Shown here: positions 1-8,305 of the stretch, one piece after another
How the letters are laid out: each line of letters opens with the position of its first letter
Position numbering within the stretch: position 1 is the stretch's first letter
Assembly: GCF_032337135.1 (NCBI RefSeq)
Contig: NZ_JAVXZZ010000003.1
Coordinates: forward strand, 186,001 to 250,000
DNA length: 64,000 bases
Direction of reading: 5' to 3'
Source of the DNA: Allorhodoferax sp032337135
Lineage (GTDB): Bacteria > Pseudomonadota > Gammaproteobacteria > Burkholderiales > Burkholderiaceae_C
Position numbers and translations under genes: made by a program
The notes under the pieces: generated by a model
What the model saw: only the letters and a program-made list of their open reading frames with translations
The model's database searches: none
What the model was told of the DNA's origin: nothing

Positions 1-370
1 CCAGCAGGCCCTTGTCGATGGGGATGCGTATGGGCAGCAGCTCGGCCTCACGCTCCGTCGAGGTCATGCTCCAGACCACGCGCAGCTCCTGCCCCTTGGC
101 CAGCAGCTTGAGGGCGCGGCCCTGCAGCATGGGTGTGTCGTGGGGCTTGAGCGTGAAGCTGCTGCCGGACTTGTGCAGCGCCAGGTCCAGCAGCTGCACG
201 GGGTACTCGTAGCCCTTGTCCTGTGCCGGGTACACGATGGTATGGCTTTGCGCCTGCGCCTGCGCCAGCACCGGCAGCAGCAGGGCGACCAACAGGCTCA
301 GCAGATGGAACACCGTGCCTACGGGTTGCTGGCGGGCGCGGGGGCGTGACGGGGGCAACGGGCTGTTCAC
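1..370 (-). CDS. Periplasmic substrate-binding-like protein, 3' part missing (cut by window edge)
   Basis: Only the N-terminal part lies in the window. The minus-strand frame reads a hydrophobic signal segment (FHLLSLLVALLLPVLAQA) followed by a mature start with HTIVYPAQDKGYEYPVQLL and, further on, VVWSMTSTEREAELLPIRI. This pattern aligns by eye with the complete protein at 15535-16350 (its LHWMLQTKERDAKYVVV segment), so the two are paralogues of one periplasmic binding family. The frame has no ATG; GTG at 370 is the likely start, with GTG at 313 as alternative, and no convincing ribosome binding site for either. The ligand is unknown. The plus-strand and other minus-strand reading frames here are shadows. 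Confidence 0.6.
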   Translation of the reverse strand, partial: MNSPLPPSRPRARQQPVGTVFHLLSLLVALLLPVLAQAQAQSHTIVYPAQDKGYEYPVQLLDLALHKSGSSFTLKPHDTPMLQGRALKLLAKGQELRVVWSMTSTEREAELLPIRIPIDKGLL

Positions 371-451
371 GGGCGATGGTGGGCAAATGGATCCGGCGCA
401 TGCAGTGTAGTGGCATTGGCGTGCTTCGCTGGCTGGCGCTACCATGGGGCC

Positions 452-1636
452 ATGACCCAGCACGACTACGAGCCCACCCAGATGATGGACTACGGTCCGA
501 GCACGCTGCAAAGCATCCCGATCACCGAGACGGATCTGAAGGAAGCCGCGCGTGCCGAAGTCATTACCGACGCGCAGGCCCAGGCGCTGTGGCGCCTGTG
601 GGCCCATGGGGAAGAAGCACCGCCGCTGGCGCGGCCTGTTCCCACTGCGGCAGCGGTTGCGCCGACGCAAGCGGCACTGGTGCAGCCGGTGGCTGCCGGG
701 CCGGGCTTCAGTTTCGTGAACGTGCTGTACTACTTTGGCGGCATGGTGGCCATCGGTGCCATGACGCTGTTCATCACGCTGGGCTACCAGGCCATGGGCC
801 TCAAGGCGGTGCTGCTCATCAGCCTGGCCTATGCCTTGGGCGCCCTCAAGGTGGCGGACCATTTCAAGGCCCGTGCCCTGCCGGTGCCTGCGGGGCTGAT
901 GGCCACGCTGGCCGTGGTGCTGGTGCCGCTCGTCCTGTGGTGCGTGCAGAGCCTGGCAGGCGCCTGGCCCACCGGGGTAAGCCGCAACTATGCGGACTAC
1001 CACTACTTCATCGACTGGCGCTGGATGATGCTGGAGTTCGGCACACTGGCTGCGGCGGCGGTCATGCTGTGGCGCTACAAGCTGCCCTTCATGGTGATGC
1101 CGGTGGCGGTAACGCTGTGGTACATGAGCATGGATGTGGCCAACGGCCTGATGCAGGTGGATGGCTGGGACTACCAGCTGATGCGTGACATCTCCCTGGT
1201 GTTCGGCCTGGGCACCTGTGCCATGGCCATGTGGGTGGATGTACGCACGCGCCTGAGCAAGGACGCGGCGTGGCGCCAGGACTTCGCCTTCTGGCTTTAC
1301 CTCTTTGGTGCCATCATGTTCTGGAGTTCCCTGAGCCTGCGCGATTCGAACAGCGAGCTCGGCAAGGCCCTGTACGCCGTGCTCAACGTGTTCCTGGTGC
1401 TGTTCGGCGCAGCCATTGGCCGGCGCGTGTTCACGGTGTTCGGTGCGTTGGGTGTGGCGGGCTACTTGGGTTACCTGTCGCACCGGGTGTTCCAGGACAG
1501 TCTGCTGTTTCCGTTTGCGCTCTCGCTGCTGGGGCTGGGCGTGGTGTGGCTGGGCGTGAAGTGGCAGCGCAACGAGGCCGCCATCAACGCCTACCTGGCC
1601 CGCTGGGTGCCTGCAGGCTTGCGGCCGCGCGGCTGA
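452..1636 (+). CDS. Polytopic inner-membrane protein of unknown function
   Basis: A 394-residue protein with a soluble N-terminus of about 85 residues (helical, acidic, then proline/alanine-rich), followed by some nine or ten hydrophobic segments that fill the rest of the chain. The N-terminal stretch TDAQAQALWRLW resembles the start of DUF2157-type membrane proteins, but I cannot place it with certainty. ATG 452 is preferred over the upstream in-frame ATG at 410 because the extra 14 residues are not family-like and the protein then starts with a polar segment. Its 3' end overlaps the convergent MerR gene by 46 bp. No catalytic motif is visible; a transport or envelope role is only a guess. 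Confidence 0.7.
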   Translation: MTQHDYEPTQMMDYGPSTLQSIPITETDLKEAARAEVITDAQAQALWRLWAHGEEAPPLARPVPTAAAVAPTQAALVQPVAAGPGFSFVNVLYYFGGMVAIGAMTLFITLGYQAMGLKAVLLISLAYALGALKVADHFKARALPVPAGLMATLAVVLVPLVLWCVQSLAGAWPTGVSRNYADYHYFIDWRWMMLEFGTLAAAAVMLWRYKLPFMVMPVAVTLWYMSMDVANGLMQVDGWDYQLMRDISLVFGLGTCAMAMWVDVRTRLSKDAAWRQDFAFWLYLFGAIMFWSSLSLRDSNSELGKALYAVLNVFLVLFGAAIGRRVFTVFGALGVAGYLGYLSHRVFQDSLLFPFALSLLGLGVVWLGVKWQRNEAAINAYLARWVPAGLRPRG

Positions 1637-2034
1637 GCTGCGGCGTGCGCCGGTGCCGTGGCCTGCGCCGCGGCCAACGGTGTCTCCGGGCTGCACTTGA
1701 GCAGGGCAAAGGTGTCCAGCAGTTCCTGGCGGCGCTGATTCAGCAGAGCCAGGTGCTGGTCGATTTCTGCCAGCTTGGCATGCAGCCGCTCTTCGATCTG
1801 GCCGCGCTTGAAGCGCCCTGCGTTCAGGGCCGGCAGGATGTCGCGGATCTCGCGCAGCGAAAACCCCAGCCCCTGCGCGCTGCGCACGAAGCGCAGCTGG
1901 CCCAGGTGGGCCGGCGTGTAGCGGCGGTAGCCGTTGTCCTGGCGCAGGGCCGGGGGCAGCAGTTTCTGCTTCTCGTAGTAGCGCACGGTGTCGGTGGTGA
2001 CCCCAGCCGCCTGGGCCAGTTCGCCGATGTTCAT
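1591..2034 (-). CDS. MerR family transcriptional regulator
   Basis: A 147-residue MerR-type activator. The N-terminal winged helix is clear: MNIGELAQAAGVTTDTVRYYE, then GYRRYTPAHLGQLRFV, then a dimerisation helix rich in Leu and charged residues (residues about 75-115). A single Cys (LLKCSPETP, about residue 112) lies after the coiled coil, so this is not an obvious CXXC or CXC metal sensor; the NmlR/AdhR-like aldehyde-responsive branch or another one-Cys sensor is possible. The tail is Ala/Pro-rich. It is divergent from the MBL-fold hydrolase at 2155, and a MerR-type promoter lies between them pointing towards the hydrolase, which is therefore the likely target. Confidence 0.9.
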   Translation of the reverse strand: MNIGELAQAAGVTTDTVRYYEKQKLLPPALRQDNGYRRYTPAHLGQLRFVRSAQGLGFSLREIRDILPALNAGRFKRGQIEERLHAKLAEIDQHLALLNQRRQELLDTFALLKCSPETPLAAAQATAPAHAAAQPRGRKPAGTQRAR

Positions 2035-2063
2035 GGGTCGTCCTTGCGGTAGTTGCGCAAATG

Positions 2064-2097
2064 CCTTGACATTGGAGCATAGACCAAGGTTTACGCT
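2064..2097 (+). promoter_or_regulatory. MerR-type promoter/operator (19-bp spacer with dyad)
   Basis: TTGACA at 2066-2071 is followed by a 19-bp spacer and a weak -10-like TTACGCT. Within the spacer and -35 lies a dyad, CCTTG...TTGG...CCAA..AAGG, close to the classical MerR-family layout (TTGACnTTGGAG...CTCCAAGG). The over-long spacer is the hallmark of promoters that MerR activators untwist. Orientation is towards the hydrolase at 2155; the regulator gene reads the other way. Confidence 0.7.
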
Positions 2098-2154
2098 GCT
2101 GGCATTTCAACCGGATGGGGACTTGGTGCCCCGCTTTGTACAAGGAGTCAGGAC

Positions 2155-3033
2155 GTGAAACGATGGTTGGTGGTGATGGCAGCATGGGTCGTGCTGCGCG
2201 CGGGCGCTCAGGAGCCCAGGGTAGGGCTGTCAATTGTGCAGACCGGCCAGGCGCAGGCGGTGGAGGCGACCCTGGTGCCGGGCGGCAGTGTGCTGCGCAC
2301 GCGTGCGGCGAATTTCTCGGCATTTCTCGTCAAGCACGGGTCACGCTACATGCTGTTCGATACCGGGCTGGGGCGCGGGATCGATGCCCAGCACCGGCAG
2401 GACATGCCCGTGTGGGCGCGGCTGGCGTTCGGCTATGAACAGCCCATCCGCCCGGCGGTGGACCAACTGCACAAGGCGGGCATCGCGAACTTGGAGCGGG
2501 TGGTGCTGAGCCACAGCCACTGGGACCATGCCAGCGGCATCCCGGACTTCTCCGGCGTGCGCGTGGCGGTGGCGCAGGAGGAGATGCAGCGCATCACCCA
2601 GGCGCGCGCGGGTGTGGGTACCGCGTGGCCGAGCCAGGTGGGTGCTTCGTCCATTGCCTGGGAGCCTCTCGTGTTCACGGACAAGCCTTACCGGGGCTAT
2701 CCCCGCAGCCTGGACTTTTTCGGTGATGGTGCCGTGGTGCTGGTGCCCATGCCGGGGCATACCCCCGGGTCAGTGGGCCTGTTCGTGACCGTGGATTCGG
2801 GACGCCGCTACTTCCTGATTGGCGACGTGGCCTGGACGCGCGAGGCCCTGGAGCAGGCTGCGCCGAAATTCTGGTTGGCAAGCAAGCTGGTCGATGGTGA
2901 TGGGCCGGCCACGCAGCAATCGTTGGAGCAGGTGCAGCAACTCATGCGCACCGAGCCGGAGCTGCAGGTGATACCGGCACATGACAGCGTGGTGCAGGAT
3001 GTGCTGGGCTACTTCCCGCGCTGGGTGCCCTGA
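2155..3033 (+). CDS. Secreted MBL-fold metallo-hydrolase
   Basis: A 292-residue metallo-beta-lactamase-fold enzyme with a Sec signal peptide (residues 1 to about 18, ending RAGAQ), so it is probably periplasmic. Metal-binding residues are in order: HSHWDH (His120, His122, Asp124, His125), the His of PMPGHTPG, the Asp of LIGDVAW, and a late His in VIPAHDS. The overall layout resembles lactonase-like MBL proteins; the substrate cannot be read from sequence. The start is GTG 2155, preceded by AAGGAGTCAGG; there is no good in-frame ATG upstream. The divergent MerR gene and its promoter suggest inducible expression, and a terminator follows the stop codon. Confidence 0.85.
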   Translation: MKRWLVVMAAWVVLRAGAQEPRVGLSIVQTGQAQAVEATLVPGGSVLRTRAANFSAFLVKHGSRYMLFDTGLGRGIDAQHRQDMPVWARLAFGYEQPIRPAVDQLHKAGIANLERVVLSHSHWDHASGIPDFSGVRVAVAQEEMQRITQARAGVGTAWPSQVGASSIAWEPLVFTDKPYRGYPRSLDFFGDGAVVLVPMPGHTPGSVGLFVTVDSGRRYFLIGDVAWTREALEQAAPKFWLASKLVDGDGPATQQSLEQVQQLMRTEPELQVIPAHDSVVQDVLGYFPRWVP

Positions 3034-3054
3034 AGGCGGGAATGGAGCGGGCAT

Positions 3055-3087
3055 AAAAAAACGCACCGTGGGGTGCGTTTTTTTTTT
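3055..3087. terminator. Bidirectional Rho-independent terminator
   Basis: Stem ACGCACC/GGTGCGT with a GTGG loop, flanked by an A-run on the left and a run of T on the right. It lies between the convergent ends of the MBL hydrolase and the Liv-type binding protein, so it can serve both strands. Confidence 0.9.
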
Positions 3088-3125
3088 GGGTGCCACCGGC
3101 TTGCGCCAGTGGCTGAACCGGGTGA

Positions 3126-4265
3126 TTACTTGATCACAGCCAGTTCTTCGAGCTTGCCGCCCTTGATGGTGCGCAGAGTCAAGGTACCAGCGGTCAGGTC
3201 ACCCTTCTTGTCGAAGGAGATGTCGCCGGTCACGCCCTTGTAGTCCTTGGTGGCAGCCAGAGCAGGCAGGTACTTGGCGGGTTCAGACGAACCGGCCTTG
3301 ACCATGGCGGCAACCATCACGTTGACAGCGTCATACACGTAGGGAGCGTACACCTGCACGTCGGTCTTGAAGCGTTCCTTGAACTTCTTCTTGAATGCGT
3401 CCATGCCAGCCTTTTGGGCGCCTTCGACACCACCGGCTTCAGCACAGAACACCTTGTTGTCGCCAGCAGCGTCGCCAGCCAGCTTCACCAGCTCCATGGA
3501 GCAGATACCGTCGCCACCCATGAACTTGGCATTGATGCCCAGGGCCTTCATCTGGCGCAGCATGGGGCCGGCAACGGCGTCCATACCACCGAAGAACACG
3601 ATGTCAGCGTTCTTGCCCTTGATGTTGGTCAGGATGGAGTTGAAGTCGGTAGCCTTGTCGGTGGTGAATTCCTTGGCCACCACGGTGCCGCCGGAAGCGG
3701 TCACAGCCTTGGCGAACTCTTCAGCCACGCCTTGACCGTAAGCGGTACGGTCGTCGATCACGGCGATGTTCTTGCCCTTGAGTTCCTTCACAGCGTACTT
3801 GCCCATCACGCCGCCGAGGATGGCGTCGTCAGCCACCATGCGGAAGGCGGTATTGAAGCCTTGGCGGGTGTACTTGGGGTTGGTAGCGGAGGGAGAGATC
3901 TGGGGGATGCCGGCATCGTTGTAGATGCGCGAAGCGGGGATGGTGGTACCGGAGTTCAGGTGGCCCACAACGCCTTGCACTTTGGCGTCAACCAGCTTCT
4001 GGGCAACAGCGGTGCCTTGCTTGGGGTCAGCAGCGTCGTCTTCGGCTTGCAGCTTGAAGGTCACCTTCTTGCCACCGATGGTCACGCCCTTCTTGTTCAG
4101 CTCTTCGATGGCCAGCACGGCGCCGTTTTCATTGTCCTTGCCCAAGTGGGCGATGGCACCACTGGTGGGGCCCACGTGGCCGATGGTCACAACTTCTTGC
4201 GAGAAGGCAAAGCCGGTGGTCAGTGCCAGGGCAGCGACTGCGGTGACTTTCAATTTCAATTGCAT
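3126..4265 (-). CDS. Branched-chain amino acid ABC transporter substrate-binding protein (LivJ/LivK type)
   Basis: A 379-residue periplasmic binding protein of the Leu/Ile/Val family. A Sec signal peptide (MQLKLKVTAVAAL...FAFSQ) is followed by VVTIGHVGPTSGAIAHLGKD, the usual N-lobe opening, and by GVVGHLNSGTTIPASRIYNDAGI, the ligand-cleft segment. The start is ATG 4265, placed by GGAG seven bases upstream; the frame opens at a TTG at 4277 that lies before this site. Codon use is strongly biased, suggesting high expression. No permease or ATPase genes lie next to it; a second, lipoprotein paralogue follows upstream at 4517. The Liv membrane components must lie elsewhere. Confidence 0.92.
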   Translation of the reverse strand: MQLKLKVTAVAALALTTGFAFSQEVVTIGHVGPTSGAIAHLGKDNENGAVLAIEELNKKGVTIGGKKVTFKLQAEDDAADPKQGTAVAQKLVDAKVQGVVGHLNSGTTIPASRIYNDAGIPQISPSATNPKYTRQGFNTAFRMVADDAILGGVMGKYAVKELKGKNIAVIDDRTAYGQGVAEEFAKAVTASGGTVVAKEFTTDKATDFNSILTNIKGKNADIVFFGGMDAVAGPMLRQMKALGINAKFMGGDGICSMELVKLAGDAAGDNKVFCAEAGGVEGAQKAGMDAFKKKFKERFKTDVQVYAPYVYDAVNVMVAAMVKAGSSEPAKYLPALAATKDYKGVTGDISFDKKGDLTAGTLTLRTIKGGKLEELAVIK

Positions 4266-4467
4266 AGAAAACTCCAATAAAAAAGATGAGCGCTAATTGT
4301 GTTGCTCACACATGACACGATAACCGATTCTTCCGTTGATAAACGTAAGGGTAGTTACCAATTGGGGGATGAAAGTTAGGGGATTGAAGCGGCTTTTTCG
4401 ATGGCACCTTTTTGGTTTGTAAGGTTCGCGTAAAACGCACCAACGCGGGTCGGCGTTGACGCAGGAA

Positions 4468-4490
4468 ACTGCACCCTTGTGTGGTGCAGT
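4468..4490 (-). terminator. Possible weak terminator after the lipoprotein binding protein
   Basis: Inverted repeat ACTGCACC / GGTGCAGT with a 7-nt loop, 27 bp beyond the stop codon of the 4517-5677 gene. On the minus strand it is followed only by TTTCC, so it is at best a weak intrinsic terminator. The rest of 4278-4516 must hold the promoter for the 4265 gene; I see no clear -35/-10 pair. Confidence 0.4.
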
Positions 4491-4516
4491 GTTGATCCTT
4501 GCAATGGTCGTGCCAA

Positions 4517-5677
4517 TTACCAGGAATCGGAGCGCACGCGCGATTCCCAGTTGCCGCCGCGGGCCTGGTACACGCCGATGACGCCGTAGCGCTGCTCGCC
4601 CTTGTCGTCCCACTTCATGGAGCCGGTGACCGGGGCATAGCCGTCGATCTTGCGCAGTGCCTGCAGGATCGCTTCGGGCTTGCCGCTTTCGGCGCGCTTG
4701 ATGGCGGACGCAACCACAAAGGTGGCGTCGTAGGAGTAGTGGCCAGCGTAGGCCGGGACGGTCTGGAACTTGGTGCGGTAGCGGTCCAGGAAGGCCTTGC
4801 CAGCCGGGAATTCACGCGGCTCCAGGATCGGTGAGGTGACGTACAACGAAGAGGCCAGTCCGGCACCCTTGAGCATGTCGGGTGTCTTGACGGTGTCGGC
4901 GCCGAGCACGGTGATGCGGTTGTAGTCGATCTTGCCCAGGGCTTCCAGCAGCGCGACCAGCTGGAAGTCACTGAGCGTGGAGATCAGCGCTTCGGCCTTG
5001 GCTTCCTTGAGCTTGGCAGCGAACTCGTCGAACTTGACGGTCTTTTCGTCAAACGTACCCTGCGCAACGATTTCTTTCTTGGCCTTGGTCAGCTCGGAAG
5101 CGGCACCAGCGGCCAGGTCCTTGCCGTAAGGCGTGCCGTCGTCCACGGTGGCGTAGCGCGTGGCCGGGAACTGCGAGGCCGAGAAGCTGCCGATGGCCTT
5201 GGCCTGCAGCTTGTCGTTGGCCACCAGGCGCAGCGTGGTGGGCAGGCCCAGTTCGGTGTACTTGGGGTTGGTCGAGATGGCGAGCTGGGGAATGCTCTTT
5301 TCGGCATAGATGGGCGCAGCAGCGATGCTGACGCCCGAGTTCAGGTGGCCGATGACGACCGATACGCCCGCATCGACGAGCTGCTTGGCGGCATCGACGC
5401 CGGCCTTGGCGTCAGCGTGGTCGTCCACGGCAACGACTTCGAGCTTGACGATTTTGCCCTTGATCTGGAAGCCTTCCTTGTTGAGTTCTTCCACGGCGAG
5501 TTCGACGCCGTTGAGCATGTCCTTGCCCAAGGCGGCAAGGGGGCCGGAAAGCGGCTGGGCAACGCCGATCTTGATGGTGGAGGGAGCGCTGTTGCAGCCA
5601 GTCAGAGAGGCAGAGCCCAAGAGGGTAAGGGCAGCAAGCAACGCCAACGACGTACGACGGGATGGTGTCTGGGTCAT
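4517..5677 (-). CDS. Liv-type substrate-binding lipoprotein
   Basis: A 386-residue branched-chain-amino-acid-type binding protein. Unlike its neighbour, it has a lipoprotein signal: a basic N-terminus, a hydrophobic core and a lipobox ending TGC (Cys28), so the mature protein is membrane-anchored. The mature start IKIGVAQPLSGPLAALGKDM and VSVVIGHLNSGVSIAAAPIYAE match the family. It diverges considerably from the 3126-4265 paralogue, and the pair may bind different ligands. ATG 5677 is the only sensible start. No adjacent permease is present. Confidence 0.9.
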   Translation of the reverse strand: MTQTPSRRTSLALLAALTLLGSASLTGCNSAPSTIKIGVAQPLSGPLAALGKDMLNGVELAVEELNKEGFQIKGKIVKLEVVAVDDHADAKAGVDAAKQLVDAGVSVVIGHLNSGVSIAAAPIYAEKSIPQLAISTNPKYTELGLPTTLRLVANDKLQAKAIGSFSASQFPATRYATVDDGTPYGKDLAAGAASELTKAKKEIVAQGTFDEKTVKFDEFAAKLKEAKAEALISTLSDFQLVALLEALGKIDYNRITVLGADTVKTPDMLKGAGLASSLYVTSPILEPREFPAGKAFLDRYRTKFQTVPAYAGHYSYDATFVVASAIKRAESGKPEAILQALRKIDGYAPVTGSMKWDDKGEQRYGVIGVYQARGGNWESRVRSDSW

Positions 5678-5821
5678 GGCAGTTTTGGGGAACAGAAAAG
5701 GGTGCGTGACTCTATCCGCCCGCCGGTCCGGCCGATGACCGGATTTACCCTAATAGCCGGCGTTGCGGTGCGGAACTATTTCACACCGCGGCGCAGCGAC
5801 CCGTATTGGGCTTGCAATGCA

Positions 5822-6412
5822 TCAGGCAATGAGCGACTGGGCCAAGGCGTTGACTGCGTCCACGCTGGGCGTCACGGTGGTGAACGGCAAGCCTTCCCGC
5901 TCCAGCAGGGCGCGCAGTCCGCGGTCTACCGTGCGGGCTTGCTCCTCGTCCTGGAAGCGGCCGGTGTGCACGTACTTGCGGTCGCTACGCTCCACCAGCA
6001 GGTTGATGTTGTCGAACTGGCCGTGCCATTCCAGGATCTGCTCGCGCGTCTTGGCGATGTCGCAGATGTTGTCCGGGTAGGTTTCGTTGTAGTACATGAC
6101 CTGCGGCAGCGAGCACTCGTTGAGCAGGAACTGCACCTGCCCGTCGACCAGGCTCAGCATCTCGAACTGGCGCTGGGCGATGAAGTACTGGTTCTTGAGC
6201 ACTTCGTAGTTCTGTTGCCAGACCAGGGTCTTGGCGAAGTCGGGTATGCCTTCGACGGTCTTGCCGTGCACGTTCAGGTAGACCTTGATGGCGGCAGCGA
6301 CGAGCGACTTCTCGCATCCGGGCCCGCCAATGATGTTGATGACCTTGGTGGGGTACAGCCGCAGCTTGGTTTCGGGCAGGCGATTGATCACGGTGGTGTA
6401 GCTGATGGTCAT
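5822..6412 (-). CDS. AAA/P-loop ATP-binding protein, phage-like, with variant Walker A
   Basis: A 196-residue protein with a near-N-terminal P-loop IIGGPGCEKS (residues 27-36). The last Gly before Lys is replaced by Glu (GAG codon); canonical loops end GKS/T. The rest is soluble and helical, with KTLVWQQNYEVLKNQYFIAQRQFEML and a C-terminal RFQDEEQARTVDRGLRALLE. The layout resembles small AAA/nucleotide-kinase-like proteins of phages (NadR-kinase-like), but I cannot assign a substrate. It stands alone between the binding protein and the LytTR operon, and no phage genes flank it. Confidence 0.75.
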   Translation of the reverse strand: MTISYTTVINRLPETKLRLYPTKVINIIGGPGCEKSLVAAAIKVYLNVHGKTVEGIPDFAKTLVWQQNYEVLKNQYFIAQRQFEMLSLVDGQVQFLLNECSLPQVMYYNETYPDNICDIAKTREQILEWHGQFDNINLLVERSDRKYVHTGRFQDEEQARTVDRGLRALLEREGLPFTTVTPSVDAVNALAQSLIA

Positions 6413-6455
6413 GGCTGGCGTTGTCTGGCAGTGCGCAAAGCCCGCATCGTATCCG

Positions 6456-7247
6456 CTACAGCGCCTTGAACAAGTGGGCGTAAAGGCGGCTCACGACCAG
6501 GGTTTCGGCCCGCTGGCGCAGGTACAGGCGCAGCTTGCCGCTTTCGTCGCGCACCACGCGGTCGATGGCGGTGGCACGCACCAAGGTGCCGCGGTGCACC
6601 TGCCAGAACTGCTCCGGGTCGAGTTGGGCCATGAGGTCCTTGAGCGGCGTGCGCAGCAGGTACTCGCGCTCGGCGGTGAGCACACGCACGTACTTGTCGG
6701 CAGCTTCGAAGTACAGCACCTCGGCGACCGGCACCATGTGGATCTGGTTGCCCACGCTGGCCTGCAGCAGGGTGCTTCGGGCCACCGGCGGCGCCGCTGC
6801 AGGGGCGAGCATGCTGCGCAGTTTTGCCAGCGTGGCATCAAAGTCGGCGCTGGCCGGCGCGCGGTGCGCCAGCGCGGCCTGCAGCTTCTCCACCGTCTTG
6901 CGCAGCCGCGCGGTCTGCACGGGCTTGAGCACGTAGTCCAGCGCCTGGGCTTCGAAGGCTGCCACGGCGTACTGGTCGTAGGCGGTGACGAACACCAGTG
7001 CGGGGAACGGGCGGGCCGCGGTATCCCAGCGGTCGGCCAGTTCGGCGGCGGCTTCCAGGCCGGAGAGTGCAGGCATGCGCACGTCGAAGAACAGCACCTC
7101 GGGCTGCAGCGCCAGGGCCTGCTCCACGGCGCTGGCGCCGTCGCCCACCGAGGCGACTATGCGCAGGTCCGGCCACAGGCGGGCCAGCTCGGCCTGCAGG
7201 CTGGCCGCCAGCAGGGGTTCGTCTTCCGCGATCAGGGCTGTGCTCAT
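6456..7247 (-). CDS. LytTR-family response regulator
   Basis: A 263-residue regulator. The receiver domain (residues 1 to about 125) carries the acidic pocket EDE, phosphoacceptor Asp55 (FFDVRMP), Thr88 and Lys108 (DYVLKP). The C-terminal LytTR DNA-binding domain (about 155-260) contains IHMVPVAEVLYFEAADKYV and FWQVHRGTLVR. ATG 7247 overlaps the stop of the kinase gene by 4 bp (ATGA), so the two are translationally coupled. It is the last gene of a four-gene operon. A longer minus-strand frame running to 8462 merely adds out-of-frame shadow sequence. Confidence 0.93.
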   Translation of the reverse strand: MSTALIAEDEPLLAASLQAELARLWPDLRIVASVGDGASAVEQALALQPEVLFFDVRMPALSGLEAAAELADRWDTAARPFPALVFVTAYDQYAVAAFEAQALDYVLKPVQTARLRKTVEKLQAALAHRAPASADFDATLAKLRSMLAPAAAPPVARSTLLQASVGNQIHMVPVAEVLYFEAADKYVRVLTAEREYLLRTPLKDLMAQLDPEQFWQVHRGTLVRATAIDRVVRDESGKLRLYLRQRAETLVVSRLYAHLFKAL

Positions 7248-8305
7248 GCTTGTAGGGGAATTGTGATGTTGGCCCGCGTACCACCTGCGTGGGGTGCTTC
7301 GAAAACAATAGCGGCTGCGTTGCCGTAGCGGGTTGCCAGGCGCTCGCGTACCTGCTCCACGCCGAAGCCCCGCCGGTTCGCGCCAGGCGCATTGAGGTCG
7401 GTGCGGCTGCCGATGCCGGTGTCCAAGACTTCCAGCGCCAGGGTATTGCCGGTTCGCTGGGCGCTCACCCGCACTTCCCCGCCGTCGACCTTGGGCTCCA
7501 GCCCGTGCTGGATGGCGTTCTCCACCAGGGCCTGCAACAACAGTGGTGGGACCGGGTGCGCGGCCAGATCCTCCGGCAGGTCCAGACGGTAGCGCAGGCG
7601 CGCGCCCATGCGCACGGCCATCAGCTCCAGGTAGTCGCGCAGGCGGTCGAATTCCTGCTGCAGGCTGTGTTCGGTGGCGCGTGAGGCATCGAGCGTGGCG
7701 CGCAGGTAGTTCACCAGGTGGTCCAGCATGTGCTGGGCCCGTTCGGCATCCAGTCCGATGAGTACCCGCAGGTTGGCCAGCGTGTTGAACAGCATGTGCG
7801 GCTCCAGCTGCGACTGCAGCAGCCGCAGCTGCGCCTCGGCGGCCTGGCGACGGGCTATCTCGGCACTTTCCCGAGCGCGGGCGAGTTGCGCGCGGCTGGC
7901 GAAGAAGTGGGTGATGACGATGCCGCAGACCAGGCTCAGCACCAAAAAGCCCCAGGCCTTGCGCGGGTCGCGGGTCCAGTATTCCATGCTGTGGTGGCCC
8001 AGCAACGTGTCGCCTAGCGCCACACCGGCGATGAACCCCAGCACGGAGCCCACGGGCACCACCAGGGCGATCCGGCGCCACTGCGAATCCCAGTCGCGGA
8101 TGAACCAGCGGATGCCCAGGTGATTGAACGAGCCAATCAGCAGTCCGATGCACTGGGAGTACACCCAATTGGTCAGGAACGATTCCTCCCCGAAGACGGT
8201 GATGCCCAGGGCAATGACGGTGTTGAGCACCACCGTGGGCAACAGGTGGCTGAGGGCAGAGCCGTGCAGGTTGGGCAGCCAGGGGCGCATGGAAGGTGGT
8301 TTCAC
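7244..8305 (-). CDS. LytS/YehU-type sensor histidine kinase
   Basis: A 353-residue inner-membrane kinase of the His_kinase (PF06580) type. Four hydrophobic segments fall within residues 15-135, followed by a helical linker, the phospho-acceptor box LEPHMLFNTLANL (His170), and an ATPase domain with VENAIQHGLEP (N box) and LDTGIGS...GFGVEQVRERL (G boxes). The start is probably GTG 8305, whose first base is the last base of the upstream TAG; ATG 8290 is an alternative. It is paired with the LytTR regulator downstream. No periplasmic sensor domain is present, so the cue may come through the membrane or the small 2TM partner. Confidence 0.92.
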   Translation of the reverse strand: MKPPSMRPWLPNLHGSALSHLLPTVVLNTVIALGITVFGEESFLTNWVYSQCIGLLIGSFNHLGIRWFIRDWDSQWRRIALVVPVGSVLGFIAGVALGDTLLGHHSMEYWTRDPRKAWGFLVLSLVCGIVITHFFASRAQLARARESAEIARRQAAEAQLRLLQSQLEPHMLFNTLANLRVLIGLDAERAQHMLDHLVNYLRATLDASRATEHSLQQEFDRLRDYLELMAVRMGARLRYRLDLPEDLAAHPVPPLLLQALVENAIQHGLEPKVDGGEVRVSAQRTGNTLALEVLDTGIGSRTDLNAPGANRRGFGVEQVRERLATRYGNAAAIVFEAPHAGGTRANITIPLQA

